Source: Corallibacter vietnamensis (GTDB lineage Bacteria > Bacteroidota > Bacteroidia > Flavobacteriales > Flavobacteriaceae). From it: a DNA stretch of 64,000 nucleotides. Positions 42,213-49,258 of the stretch are shown here, piece after piece. The DNA is taken from assembly GCF_039537875.1 (NCBI RefSeq), contig NZ_BAABBI010000001.1, positions 124,001 to 188,000 on the forward strand, given 5' to 3'. Each line of letters starts with the position of its first letter. The first letter of the stretch is position 1. The position numbers were made by a program, and so were the translations under genes. The notes beneath the pieces are model-generated. The model ran no database searches and had not been told where the DNA came from. It saw only the letters and a list, made by a program, of their open reading frames with translations.

Positions 42213-44453
42213 ATGATTCCACAAACTTACAAAGAGGTCATAGACCTTGGTGACGGTAGAGAAATCTCTATCGAAACCGGAAAATTAGCAAAACAGGCAC
42301 ATGGTTCTGTTGTTGTACAATCTGGTAAATGTATGCTATTATGTACTGTAGTATCTAACTATAAAGCTGCAGACGTAGACTTTTTACCATTAACAGTAGA
42401 TTACCGCGAAAAATTTGCTGCTGCTGGACGATATCCAGGTGGATTCTTCAAAAGAGAAGCAAGACCAAGTGACGGAGAAGTATTAACTATGCGTCTTGTA
42501 GACCGTGTTTTACGTCCATTATTCCCAAAAGACTACCACAGCGAAACTCAGGTAATGATTCAATTAATGTCTCATGACCCAGAAGTTATGCCAGATGCTA
42601 TGGCTGGTTTAGCTGCATCTGCTGCTATACAATTGTCAGACATTCCTTTTGAAACTCCAATCTCAGAAGTAAGAGTTGGTCGTATTAATGGAGAATTTAT
42701 CATCAACCCAACATTAGCACAATTAGCAGAATCTGATATCGACATGATGATTGGTGCATCTGCTGACTCTGTAATGATGGTTGAAGGTGAAATGGATGAA
42801 ATTTCTGAAGAAGAAATGACTGAAGCTATTAAAGCTGCTCACGAAGCTATTAAAATACAGTGTGAAGCTCAAACAAAATTAGCAGAAGCATTTGGTAAAA
42901 AAGAAACCAGAGAATACGAACCTGAAAGAGCAGACGAAGATTTAGCTAAAAAGATCCACGATATGGCATACGACAAAGTATATGCTGTAGCTAAAGCAGG
43001 ATCTTCTAAACAAGAACGTGGCGCAGCTTTTGCTGAAATTAAAGAAGAAATAATCGCTACTTTTTCTGAAGAAGAAGTTGAAGATTATGGAGACTTAATC
43101 TCTAAATACTACAGCAAAGCAGAAAAAGCGGCTGTACGTGATTTAACTTTAAACGAAGGATTACGTTTAGATGGTCGTAAAACTACCGAAATTAGACCAA
43201 TCTGGTGTGAAGTAGATTATTTACCATCTACACACGGATCTTCTATTTTCTCTCGTGGTGAAACGCAAGCATTAGCAACCGTAACTTTAGGAACAAGTAG
43301 AGAAGCAAATCAAATAGATATGCCATCTTTTGAAGGTGAAGAGCGTTTCTATTTACATTATAATTTCCCTCCATTTTCAACAGGAGAAGCAAGACCAATT
43401 AGAGGTACTTCTAGACGCGAAGTTGGACATGGTAATTTAGCGCAACGTGCATTAAAAGGTATGGTACCAGAGGACTGTCCTTATACTGTACGTGTAGTTT
43501 CAGAGATTTTAGAATCTAACGGTTCTTCATCTATGGCAACCGTATGTGCTGGTACTATGGCATTAATGGATGCAGGTGTACAAATGAAAAAACCTGTTTC
43601 TGGTATTGCAATGGGATTAATTACCGATACAGAATCTGGTAAATACGCTGTATTATCTGATATTTTAGGAGACGAAGATCACTTAGGTGATATGGACTTT
43701 AAAGTAACTGGTACTGCAGATGGTATTACAGCTTGCCAAATGGATATTAAAGTTAAAGGATTATCTTACGAGATTTTAGTAAATGCACTAAAACAAGCTC
43801 GTGATGGTCGTTTACATATCTTAAGCAAATTAACAGATACTATTTCTGAACCTAACACAGATGTTAAAGGTCACGCGCCAAAAATGGTAACAAGACGTAT
43901 ACCTAATGAGTTTATTGGTGCTTTAATTGGCCCTGGCGGAAAAAACATTCAAGAATTACAAAAAGAAACTGAAACAACTATCGTTATTAACGAAGACCCT
44001 GTTACAGAAGAAGGAATTGTTGAAGTTTTAGGCGTAGGATCTGAAGGAATTGATGCTGTTTTAGCGCGTATTGATGCCATGTTATTTAAGCCTCAAGTTG
44101 GTAGCGTTTACGAAGTAAAAGTAATTAAAATGTTAGATTTTGGAGCTGTTGTAGAATATATGGAAGCACCAGGAAACGAAGTATTATTACACGTAAGCGA
44201 ATTAGCTTGGGAACGTACAGAAAATGTTTCTGATGTTGTAAACATGGGTGACGTTTTTGATGTAAAATACTTTGGAGTAGATCCAAGAACTAAAAAAGAC
44301 AAAGTATCTCGTAAAGCACTTTTACCAAAACCAGAAGGTTATAAAGAAAGAGCTCCAAGAGACAACAAAGGTGGAAATCGCGACAATAAAGGACGTGATA
44401 ACCGTAACCGAGATAATCGTCGTGACGACAGAAAACCAAGAGAAGATAAGTAA
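42213..44453 (+). CDS. pnp: Polyribonucleotide nucleotidyltransferase (PNPase)
   Basis: Phosphorolytic 3'-5' exoribonuclease of the RNA-decay machinery. The 746-residue protein has the two RNase PH-like domains (first about 10-145, second about 310-540 with FSRGETQALATVTLGT, the phosphate-site SSSMATVCAGTMALMDAG and the catalytic DILGDEDHLGDMDFKV), an alpha linker, a KH domain (about 560-620 with IGALIGPGGKNIQELQ) and an S1 domain (625-700, GSVYEVKVIKMLDFGAVVEY). The C-terminus is a repetitive R-D-N-K/N-R-D tail, about 35 residues, probably disordered and RNA-binding. Ends at a strong terminator. Confidence 0.97.
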   Translation: MIPQTYKEVIDLGDGREISIETGKLAKQAHGSVVVQSGKCMLLCTVVSNYKAADVDFLPLTVDYREKFAAAGRYPGGFFKREARPSDGEVLTMRLVDRVLRPLFPKDYHSETQVMIQLMSHDPEVMPDAMAGLAASAAIQLSDIPFETPISEVRVGRINGEFIINPTLAQLAESDIDMMIGASADSVMMVEGEMDEISEEEMTEAIKAAHEAIKIQCEAQTKLAEAFGKKETREYEPERADEDLAKKIHDMAYDKVYAVAKAGSSKQERGAAFAEIKEEIIATFSEEEVEDYGDLISKYYSKAEKAAVRDLTLNEGLRLDGRKTTEIRPIWCEVDYLPSTHGSSIFSRGETQALATVTLGTSREANQIDMPSFEGEERFYLHYNFPPFSTGEARPIRGTSRREVGHGNLAQRALKGMVPEDCPYTVRVVSEILESNGSSSMATVCAGTMALMDAGVQMKKPVSGIAMGLITDTESGKYAVLSDILGDEDHLGDMDFKVTGTADGITACQMDIKVKGLSYEILVNALKQARDGRLHILSKLTDTISEPNTDVKGHAPKMVTRRIPNEFIGALIGPGGKNIQELQKETETTIVINEDPVTEEGIVEVLGVGSEGIDAVLARIDAMLFKPQVGSVYEVKVIKMLDFGAVVEYMEAPGNEVLLHVSELAWERTENVSDVVNMGDVFDVKYFGVDPRTKKDKVSRKALLPKPEGYKERAPRDNKGGNRDNKGRDNRNRDNRRDDRKPREDK

Positions 44454-44481
44454 AAACCCTTTTTCTCTTACTCAAATAACT

Positions 44482-44514
44482 AAAAACCTATCCATTTTGG
44501 ATAGGTTTTTTTTA
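44482..44514 (+). terminator. Terminator of pnp
   Basis: AAAAACCTATCCA (44482-44494), TTT loop, TGGATAGGTTTTT (44498-44510) and further T. The rest of the gap to proC (44515-44741) shows no RNA gene or clear TAnnTTTG promoter. Confidence 0.88.
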
Positions 44515-44741
44515 TAAAATACACTGACATTATCTCACTTTCGGGACAAGATGTCACACATAAAAAAACCTCATATTTAGAGATTATCAATAATAACCTC
44601 CTAAAAATTAAGATACTCATAACCATTTCATCAATCATTATCATATTCGTGATTTTTTAAATCAATTTTAATTTTTGGCACTATCGCACAGTCCTTGAGG
44701 CTTAATAACACTGACAACAGAAGTTTAATTAAAATTTAATT

Positions 44742-45548
44742 ATGAAAGTATTAGTAATAGGTGCCGGTAATATGGGCTTAACCTATTCCGAAGGTATGGC
44801 AGATTCCGTTCTTTTAGGAAAACAAAAATTAAGAATCTTTGATACCGATCCAAAAAAAATTGAAAGCTTAAGAGCTACACAAAAATTTGATGTTTACACA
44901 TCGCTAGATGATGCCTTACCTAAATCTGACATTGTCTTTCTAGCTGTTAAACCTTATCACAGTGAAGACCTTTTTAAGGATATGAAACCGCTTATAAATG
45001 ATGAACAAATTTTTGTATCACTTATGGCTGGTGTAAATATAGAGACTATACAAAAAGAGCTTGGCATACAAAAAGTAATAAGAACTATGCCAAATCTACC
45101 TGCAAAGGTTGGTAAAGGTGTTACGTCATATACAGAAGCAAATGCTGTATCTCGAGTAGAGCTACTTATGATAAGGCAACTTTTAGATACAACAGGTACG
45201 TCAATACATGTTACTTCAGAAAAATTTATAGATGCATCAACTGGTATTTCAGGAAGTGGACCTGCTTATGTTTTTTACTTTATGCAATCAATGCTAGAAG
45301 CAGCTCAAAAAATGGGATTTTCGGATTACGATTCAAAAATTCTAGTAAGCAATACCTTTGAAGGCGCTATTGAACTATTTAATCAATCAAATATTTCTCC
45401 TGAACGCTGGATTGATAAAGTTGCCTCTAAAGGCGGTACAACACAAGCTGCAATTGATAGCATGGAAGACAATAATGTAAAACAACTTATTCAAGACGCT
45501 GCTTATGCTGCTTTTGATAGAGCTGTAGAACTTGGTAAAGACAAATAA
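44742..45548 (+). CDS. proC: Pyrroline-5-carboxylate reductase
   Basis: Reduces P5C to proline with NAD(P)H, the last step of proline synthesis. The 268-residue protein is complete: Rossmann start MKVLVIGAGNMGLTYSEGM, VFLAVKPYHSEDL, SLMAGVNIETIQ, VIRTMPNLPAKVGKGVTSY, the dimerisation signature DASTGISGSGPAYVF and WIDKVASKGGTTQAAIDSM. It is followed after one base by the start of a glutamate 5-kinase (proB) gene that breaks off after 52 codons, so proC is the intact survivor of a former proC-proB operon. P5C may come from ornithine instead of glutamate. Confidence 0.96.
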   Translation: MKVLVIGAGNMGLTYSEGMADSVLLGKQKLRIFDTDPKKIESLRATQKFDVYTSLDDALPKSDIVFLAVKPYHSEDLFKDMKPLINDEQIFVSLMAGVNIETIQKELGIQKVIRTMPNLPAKVGKGVTSYTEANAVSRVELLMIRQLLDTTGTSIHVTSEKFIDASTGISGSGPAYVFYFMQSMLEAAQKMGFSDYDSKILVSNTFEGAIELFNQSNISPERWIDKVASKGGTTQAAIDSMEDNNVKQLIQDAAYAAFDRAVELGKDK

Positions 45549-45549
45549 C

Positions 45550-45708
45550 ATGCAAGACACTATAAAAAGAATTGTTGTTAAAGTTGGAACCAACGTTTTA
45601 ACAAACAAAGACAAAAGAATTTTAGGCCCTGTTTTAAGAGAGCTTGTTAGACAAATTTCTGTTTTATACGAGAGAGACATTATAGTAACAGCTATAAAAA
45701 TGCATTAG
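45550..45708 (+). pseudogene. proB: Truncated glutamate 5-kinase remnant
   Basis: The frame from ATG 45550 translates to 52 residues, MQDTIKRIVVKVGTNVLTNK and onward to VLRELVRQISVLYERDIIVT, then A-I-K-M-H and a stop at 45706-45708. This is the N-terminus of glutamate 5-kinase including the ATP-site start V-K-V-G-T-N-V-L. A real ProB continues with an S-S-G-A motif and about 200 or more further residues; here the match ends just before that point and no later part of proB or of proA is found before rpoD. It is too short for an enzyme, so I call it a decayed gene. A palindromic repeat begins at the break. Confidence 0.78.
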
Positions 45709-45797
45709 CGATAGTAGTGACATCCTTTTGTAAAACAAAAGATATAACGAATAGCGCGACTTTTCCTGTTTACTTTAAACAGGAGAAGGAATGCCCT
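45704..45797. repeat. Palindromic repeat element at the proB break
   Basis: The stretch right after the proB break contains two hairpins: CTTTTGT-AAA-ACAAAAG (around 45725-45741) and CCTGTTTA-CTT-TAAACAGG (45765-45783), joined by GATATAACGAATAGCGCGAC. This looks like a dispersed palindromic (REP-like) element of the kind seen between genes in flavobacteria. Exact ends and copy number cannot be judged from one window. The remaining gap up to 45897 holds only the rpoD upstream region. Confidence 0.45.
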
Positions 45798-45818
45798 GAA
45801 AAAAAATTAAAGTTTTTT

Positions 45819-45845
45819 GTAACAAAAAGAGAACCTATTACGTAT
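45819..45845 (+). promoter_or_regulatory. Possible ECF-type promoter upstream of rpoD
   Basis: GTAAC at 45819-45823 and CGTAT at 45841-45845 with a 17-nt spacer resemble the ECF promoter pattern GTAAC-N16/17-CGTC, with one mismatch in the -10 part. No TAnnTTTG box is present before rpoD. Weak support. Confidence 0.28.
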
Positions 45846-45897
45846 AACCATATAGACAAAGTAATATTCACTTAATTATTTACAGGAGCATTTTTAA

Positions 45898-46761
45898 ATG
45901 AGACAACTTAAAATTACGAAGCAGGTTACTAACAGAGAAACAGCTTCGCTAGATAAATATTTACAAGAAATTGGTAAAGTTGACTTAATTACTGCAGACG
46001 AAGAAGTAGAATTAGCACAACGCATTAAAGCTGGAGATCAAGTAGCTTTAGAGAAGTTGACAAAAGCTAACTTACGTTTCGTGGTATCGGTAGCAAAGCA
46101 ATACCAAAACCAAGGATTAACATTACCAGATTTAATTAATGAAGGTAATTTAGGATTAATAAAAGCGGCACAACGTTTTGACGAAACTCGTGGTTTTAAA
46201 TTTATCTCTTACGCTGTTTGGTGGATTCGTCAATCTATTTTACAAGCGCTTGCAGAGCAATCGCGTATTGTACGTTTACCATTAAACAAAATTGGTTCTA
46301 TTAATAAAATTAATAAAACTTTCGCATTTTTAGAACAAGCGCATGAGCGTCCGCCAAGTGCTGAAGAAATTGCAAAAGAGTTAGACATGACTATTAACGA
46401 TGTTAAGGAGTCTATGAAAAATTCTGGACGTCATGTAAGTATGGATGCACCACTTGTTGAAGGTGAAGACTCTAACTTATACGACGTATTAAATAGTGGA
46501 GAATCTCCAAATCCTGACAAGGAATTATTACACGAATCATTACGCACAGAAATAGAGCGTGCTTTAGAGACATTAACTCCTCGTGAAGCTGATGTGATTC
46601 GTTTATATTTTGGTTTAGGAAACCAGCACCCTATGACTCTAGAAGAAATAGGCGAAACCTTTGATTTAACACGTGAGCGTGTAAGACAAATTAAAGAAAA
46701 AGCTATTCGTAGATTAAAGCATACTTCTAGAAGTAAAATACTGAAAACTTATTTAGGATAA
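45898..46761 (+). CDS. rpoD: Primary sigma factor RpoD/SigA (Bacteroidota type)
   Basis: The housekeeping sigma factor. At 287 residues it lacks region 1.1 of larger RpoD proteins, as is typical of the phylum, and begins MRQLKITKQVTNRETASLDK. Visible regions: 1.2 (LDKYLQEIGKVDLITADEE), 2.1-2.4 (ANLRFVVSVAKQYQNQGL, DLINEGNLGLIKAAQRFD, FKFISYAVWWIRQSILQAL), 3 (RPPSAEEIAKELDM) and 4.2 helix-turn-helix (MTLEEIGETFDLTRERVRQI). It is the protein expected to read the TTG/TAnnTTTG promoters marked in this window. AGGAG-like sequence lies 10-14 bases before the start, unusual for this phylum. Confidence 0.97.
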   Translation: MRQLKITKQVTNRETASLDKYLQEIGKVDLITADEEVELAQRIKAGDQVALEKLTKANLRFVVSVAKQYQNQGLTLPDLINEGNLGLIKAAQRFDETRGFKFISYAVWWIRQSILQALAEQSRIVRLPLNKIGSINKINKTFAFLEQAHERPPSAEEIAKELDMTINDVKESMKNSGRHVSMDAPLVEGEDSNLYDVLNSGESPNPDKELLHESLRTEIERALETLTPREADVIRLYFGLGNQHPMTLEEIGETFDLTRERVRQIKEKAIRRLKHTSRSKILKTYLG

Positions 46762-46885
46762 TATTGTTTGATTATCAAAAGTTGAATTAATTTCTTATAT
46801 TCGGCTTTGTGTAAATTAAAACAATAAAAATTTCCTTAAACATATTTTTAGGTTCGTAATGTTTTTACGACTAAATAACCGTAAC

Positions 46886-46916
46886 AACAGTTACAAAACA
46901 TAACTGTTCGTTTTTT
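46886..46916 (+). terminator. Terminator of rpoD, first hairpin
   Basis: AACAGTTA (46886-46893), 7-nt loop, TAACTGTT (46901-46908), then CGTTTTTT. Confidence 0.6.
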
Positions 46917-46927
46917 GATTGATGAAA

Positions 46928-46962
46928 GAACCCTCGGCTGATTACCGAGGGTTCATTTTTTT
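46928..46962 (+). terminator. Terminator of rpoD, second hairpin
   Basis: GAACCCTCGG (46928-46937), 7-nt loop, CCGAGGGTTC (46945-46954), then A and a run of T. GC-rich stem, stronger than the hairpin just upstream. Confidence 0.85.
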
Positions 46963-46966
46963 GCAC

Positions 46967-46974
46967 TATTTTTG
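46967..46974 (+). promoter_or_regulatory. -7 element of rpe
   Basis: TATTTTTG at 46967-46974, perfect TAnnTTTG, directly after the terminator T-run and 20 nt before the rpe start. Confidence 0.5.
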
Positions 46975-46994
46975 CAAAAAACAACAACACACTA

Positions 46995-47654
46995 ATGAGT
47001 AAATTAATAGCACCTTCAGTTTTAGCAGCAGATTTTGCCAACCTACAACGCGATATAGAAATGGTAAATAATAGTGATGCCGATTGGTTTCACATTGATA
47101 TTATGGATGGCGTTTTTGTTCCTAATATTTCTTTTGGAATGCCTGTTCTTGAAGCAATTTCAAAACACGCAAAAAAAACCATTGATGTTCACTTAATGAT
47201 TGTAGATCCAGACAGATACATTAAAACATTTGCCGATTTAGGCAGTAACATACTTACTGTGCATTACGAAGCCTGCACACATTTACACAGAACCTTACAA
47301 GCTATAAAAGCTGAAGGCATGCAAGCTGGCGTAGCGCTTAATCCGCATACAAACATTAATGTTCTTGAAGATACTATAAACGATATAGACTTGGTATGCT
47401 TAATGAGTGTAAACCCTGGATTTGGCGGTCAAAGTTTTATTGAAAACACTTACGAAAAAGTAAAACAACTAAAAGCCTTAATTGAAAGAAAAGGTGCCTC
47501 TACCAAAATAGAAATTGATGGTGGTGTAACTAACAAAAATGCAAAAGCGCTTGTTGATGCTGGCGCTGACGTTTTAGTTGCTGGTAGTTATGTATTTAAA
47601 AGTGACAACCAAATAAAAACTATTAAAGATTTACGAAAAATAGCTAATTCGTAA
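46995..47654 (+). CDS. rpe: Ribulose-phosphate 3-epimerase
   Basis: Interconverts ribulose-5-phosphate and xylulose-5-phosphate in the pentose phosphate pathway. The 219-residue TIM barrel shows APSVLAADFANLQRDIE, the metal and catalytic strand DWFHIDIMDGVFVPNISFG, DVHLMIVDPDRYI, VCLMSVNPGFGGQSFI and EIDGGVTNKNAKALVDAGAD, all with the expected His and Asp ligands. Single gene. Confidence 0.97.
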   Translation: MSKLIAPSVLAADFANLQRDIEMVNNSDADWFHIDIMDGVFVPNISFGMPVLEAISKHAKKTIDVHLMIVDPDRYIKTFADLGSNILTVHYEACTHLHRTLQAIKAEGMQAGVALNPHTNINVLEDTINDIDLVCLMSVNPGFGGQSFIENTYEKVKQLKALIERKGASTKIEIDGGVTNKNAKALVDAGADVLVAGSYVFKSDNQIKTIKDLRKIANS

Positions 47655-47657
47655 CAC

Positions 47658-48500
47658 TTAATATCCTTTAAAATTAAAATTGAGCATTTGCTTTATACTA
47701 ACGTAAATGCTTGGAAACTGACTTTTGAATTCTTGCGGTGTCTCTATAAAATTTTCAATAAGAACCGCAATGAATTCAAATTGATTAGTAAAGGCATAGT
47801 CTCTAAAATACTCTGAACTAATCAATCTATTTTTTAAGGACTTATTGTCTGATAACATCGCTGTAAGCTTACTAAAACCATCTACAAATATAGTAGCACT
47901 TACATCTTTGTTTTTTAAGCTATTTAAATGAATTGCATGAGCAAACTCATGAATTCCTAAATTTAAATTATCATTGGTTACATCGTATCCTTCTAAAAAA
48001 TGTTCCCAAGAAAAAACAAGCGTCTCTAGTTTTGGATTGTATTCACCTTTATGATGTGATTCATTAGTGTTTGAATAAAATATTGATGGATAAACTATAA
48101 TATGCTTTACACCTCTTAAAGCATAATCTCTAAACCCTAGTGTTAGCATAATTGATGTTGCAGATATTAAAACAATCATATCATCATTTACAACTAATCC
48201 GTCACGCCCTACAATATTTTTACGTTTTATAAATTTTGCTAAACGGTGCTGAAATACACGTTTATTCTTTTGAGAAAGTTTACTATAAAAAGGAAATTGC
48301 GTCTCTAAAACTTTTAAGTGAGGTTTTGAAAGCTTGCTAAAAGGAGGCATCAAAAACCTATAAAGTGGTCTTTTAGCATACATAACATAAACCATATCAA
48401 TCATATTAACAATGGCATAAAAAACTAAAAACACCAAAGCTATTAGCAAAATAGCTAACATTATTAATGTTTCGTTAGGTAAATCTGGGAGTTCTATCAT
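47658..48500 (-). CDS. M90-type (MtfA-like) zinc peptidase
   Basis: A 280-residue membrane-anchored protein: one helix at about 10-33, a basic stretch and then a domain with the gluzincin motif H-E-F-A-H in NLGIHEFAHAIHLNS, near residue 190, as in MtfA, the titration factor/peptidase of enteric bacteria. It also keeps the family VFQHRLAKFIKRKNIVGRDG and VLISATSIMLTLGFRDYALR and a Y-P-S-I-F-Y strand. The second acidic zinc ligand should be in the LLRSEYFRDYAF-like segment (read here as SEYFRDYAFTNQFEFIAV). Substrate unknown. Convergent with rpe with three bases between the stops. Confidence 0.84.
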   Translation of the reverse strand: MIELPDLPNETLIMLAILLIALVFLVFYAIVNMIDMVYVMYAKRPLYRFLMPPFSKLSKPHLKVLETQFPFYSKLSQKNKRVFQHRLAKFIKRKNIVGRDGLVVNDDMIVLISATSIMLTLGFRDYALRGVKHIIVYPSIFYSNTNESHHKGEYNPKLETLVFSWEHFLEGYDVTNDNLNLGIHEFAHAIHLNSLKNKDVSATIFVDGFSKLTAMLSDNKSLKNRLISSEYFRDYAFTNQFEFIAVLIENFIETPQEFKSQFPSIYVSIKQMLNFNFKGY

Positions 48501-48540
48501 AAACTAAACACATACTAACATCTTACTAAAACTATTTATA

Positions 48541-48582
48541 AAAAACATTAAAGCTGCATGATTTTTAATATGCAGCTTTAAT
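48541..48582 (-). terminator. Terminator downstream of tRNA-Arg
   Basis: A 13-bp perfect inverted repeat (ATTAAAGCTGCAT at 48547-48559 and ATGCAGCTTTAAT at 48570-48582) followed on the minus strand by GTTTTT, ten bases after the tRNA 3' end. Confidence 0.8.
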
Positions 48583-48591
48583 ATTCATTCG

Positions 48592-48665
48592 TGACCTCGA
48601 AGGGATTCGAACCCCTAACCCTCAGAGCCGAAATCTGATATTCTATCCAGTTGAACTACGAGGCC
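48592..48665 (-). tRNA. tRNA-Arg (anticodon TCG)
   Basis: The minus strand folds into a standard cloverleaf of 74 nt. Acceptor GGCCTCG pairs with CGAGGTC (one G-T pair), discriminator A73. The D arm starts TAGTTCAACTGGATAGAA, the anticodon arm is TCAGA-TTTCGGC-TCTGA giving anticodon TCG, and the T arm is GGGGTTCGAATCCCT. CCA is not encoded. A 10-bp hairpin (48669-48690) lies before it and a terminator after it. Confidence 0.93.
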
Positions 48666-48668
48666 TCA

Positions 48669-48690
48669 AATTTCTAATTTATTAGAAATT
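48669..48690 (-). terminator. AT-rich hairpin between the yqeY-like gene and tRNA-Arg
   Basis: AATTTCTAAT (48669-48678) and ATTAGAAATT (48681-48690) are perfect inverted copies. It may end the ftsZ/yqeY-side transcript or be a processing site ahead of the tRNA. No strong T-run follows. Confidence 0.35.
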
Positions 48691-48702
48691 CACCTTATAG
48701 AT

Positions 48703-49155
48703 TTATTCAGCTAATTTTGCTTTTACTATTGATGAAATAGTTTTTCCATCTGCTTTTCCAGCAAGCTCTTTACTTACTATTCCCATAACTTTCCCCATAT
48801 CTTTCATGCCATCTGCTCCAGAATTATCAATGGCTGCTACAACTACTTTTTCAATTTCTTCTTCGCTTAAAGCTTCGGGTAAAAACTGACTAATCACTTC
48901 TGCCTCATCAAGTTCTGGTTGAGCTAAATCTTCACGACCTTGTTCTAAATATATAGCAGCGCTATCTTTTCTTTGCTTTACTAATTTTTGAAGCATTTTA
49001 AGCTCATTTTCTTCTGTTAAGTCACCTGATGCACCATTTTCTGTTTGCGCTAGTAAAATAGCAGATTTCACAGCTCTTAAAGCTGTTAACGCTGTTTGAT
49101 TTTTATCTTTCATTGCAGCTTTCATAGCTGTCATAACATCTTGTTGTAAACTCAT
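48703..49155 (-). CDS. GatB/YqeY domain protein
   Basis: A 150-residue helical protein with the YqeY domain, the same fold as the tail of GatB that contacts tRNA in the amidotransferase. Signature sequences: DVMTAMKAAMKDKNQTALTA LRAVKSAIL-type N-terminus, LQKLVKQRKDSAAIYLEQGR, EAEVISQFLPEALSEEEIE and KDMGKVMGIVSKELAGKADG near the end. Stand-alone YqeY proteins are widespread but of uncertain function. ATG 49155 (MSLQQD) is used: the longer frame to 49227 runs through the ftsZ terminator. A TATCTTCG near-box lies just upstream. Confidence 0.93.
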   Translation of the reverse strand: MSLQQDVMTAMKAAMKDKNQTALTALRAVKSAILLAQTENGASGDLTEENELKMLQKLVKQRKDSAAIYLEQGREDLAQPELDEAEVISQFLPEALSEEEIEKVVVAAIDNSGADGMKDMGKVMGIVSKELAGKADGKTISSIVKAKLAE

Positions 49156-49180
49156 AACTTGTAATTTATTATGCGAAGAT

Positions 49181-49220
49181 AAAAAAGAAAACCCGAATAA
49201 ACTGTAATTAGCTATTCGGG
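49181..49220 (-). terminator. Terminator of ftsZ / dcw cluster
   Basis: On the minus strand CCCGAATA (49220-49213) and TATTCGGG (49199-49192) form a hairpin followed by TTTTCTTTTTT. It ends the division and wall operon 38 nt after ftsZ. Confidence 0.75.
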
Positions 49221-49258
49221 ATTTCATGAAGCTTAAACACTAAACTTACTTGTAAATT

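Noticed and set aside
44521..44741. Possible RNA gene or riboswitch before proC
   Set aside because: Only a short TGACAT/ATGTCA inverted pair is visible; no conserved RNA structure recognised.
45387..45680. 97-codon minus-strand frame across the proC end and the proB remnant
   Set aside because: Shadow of proC/proB; no homology or signals.
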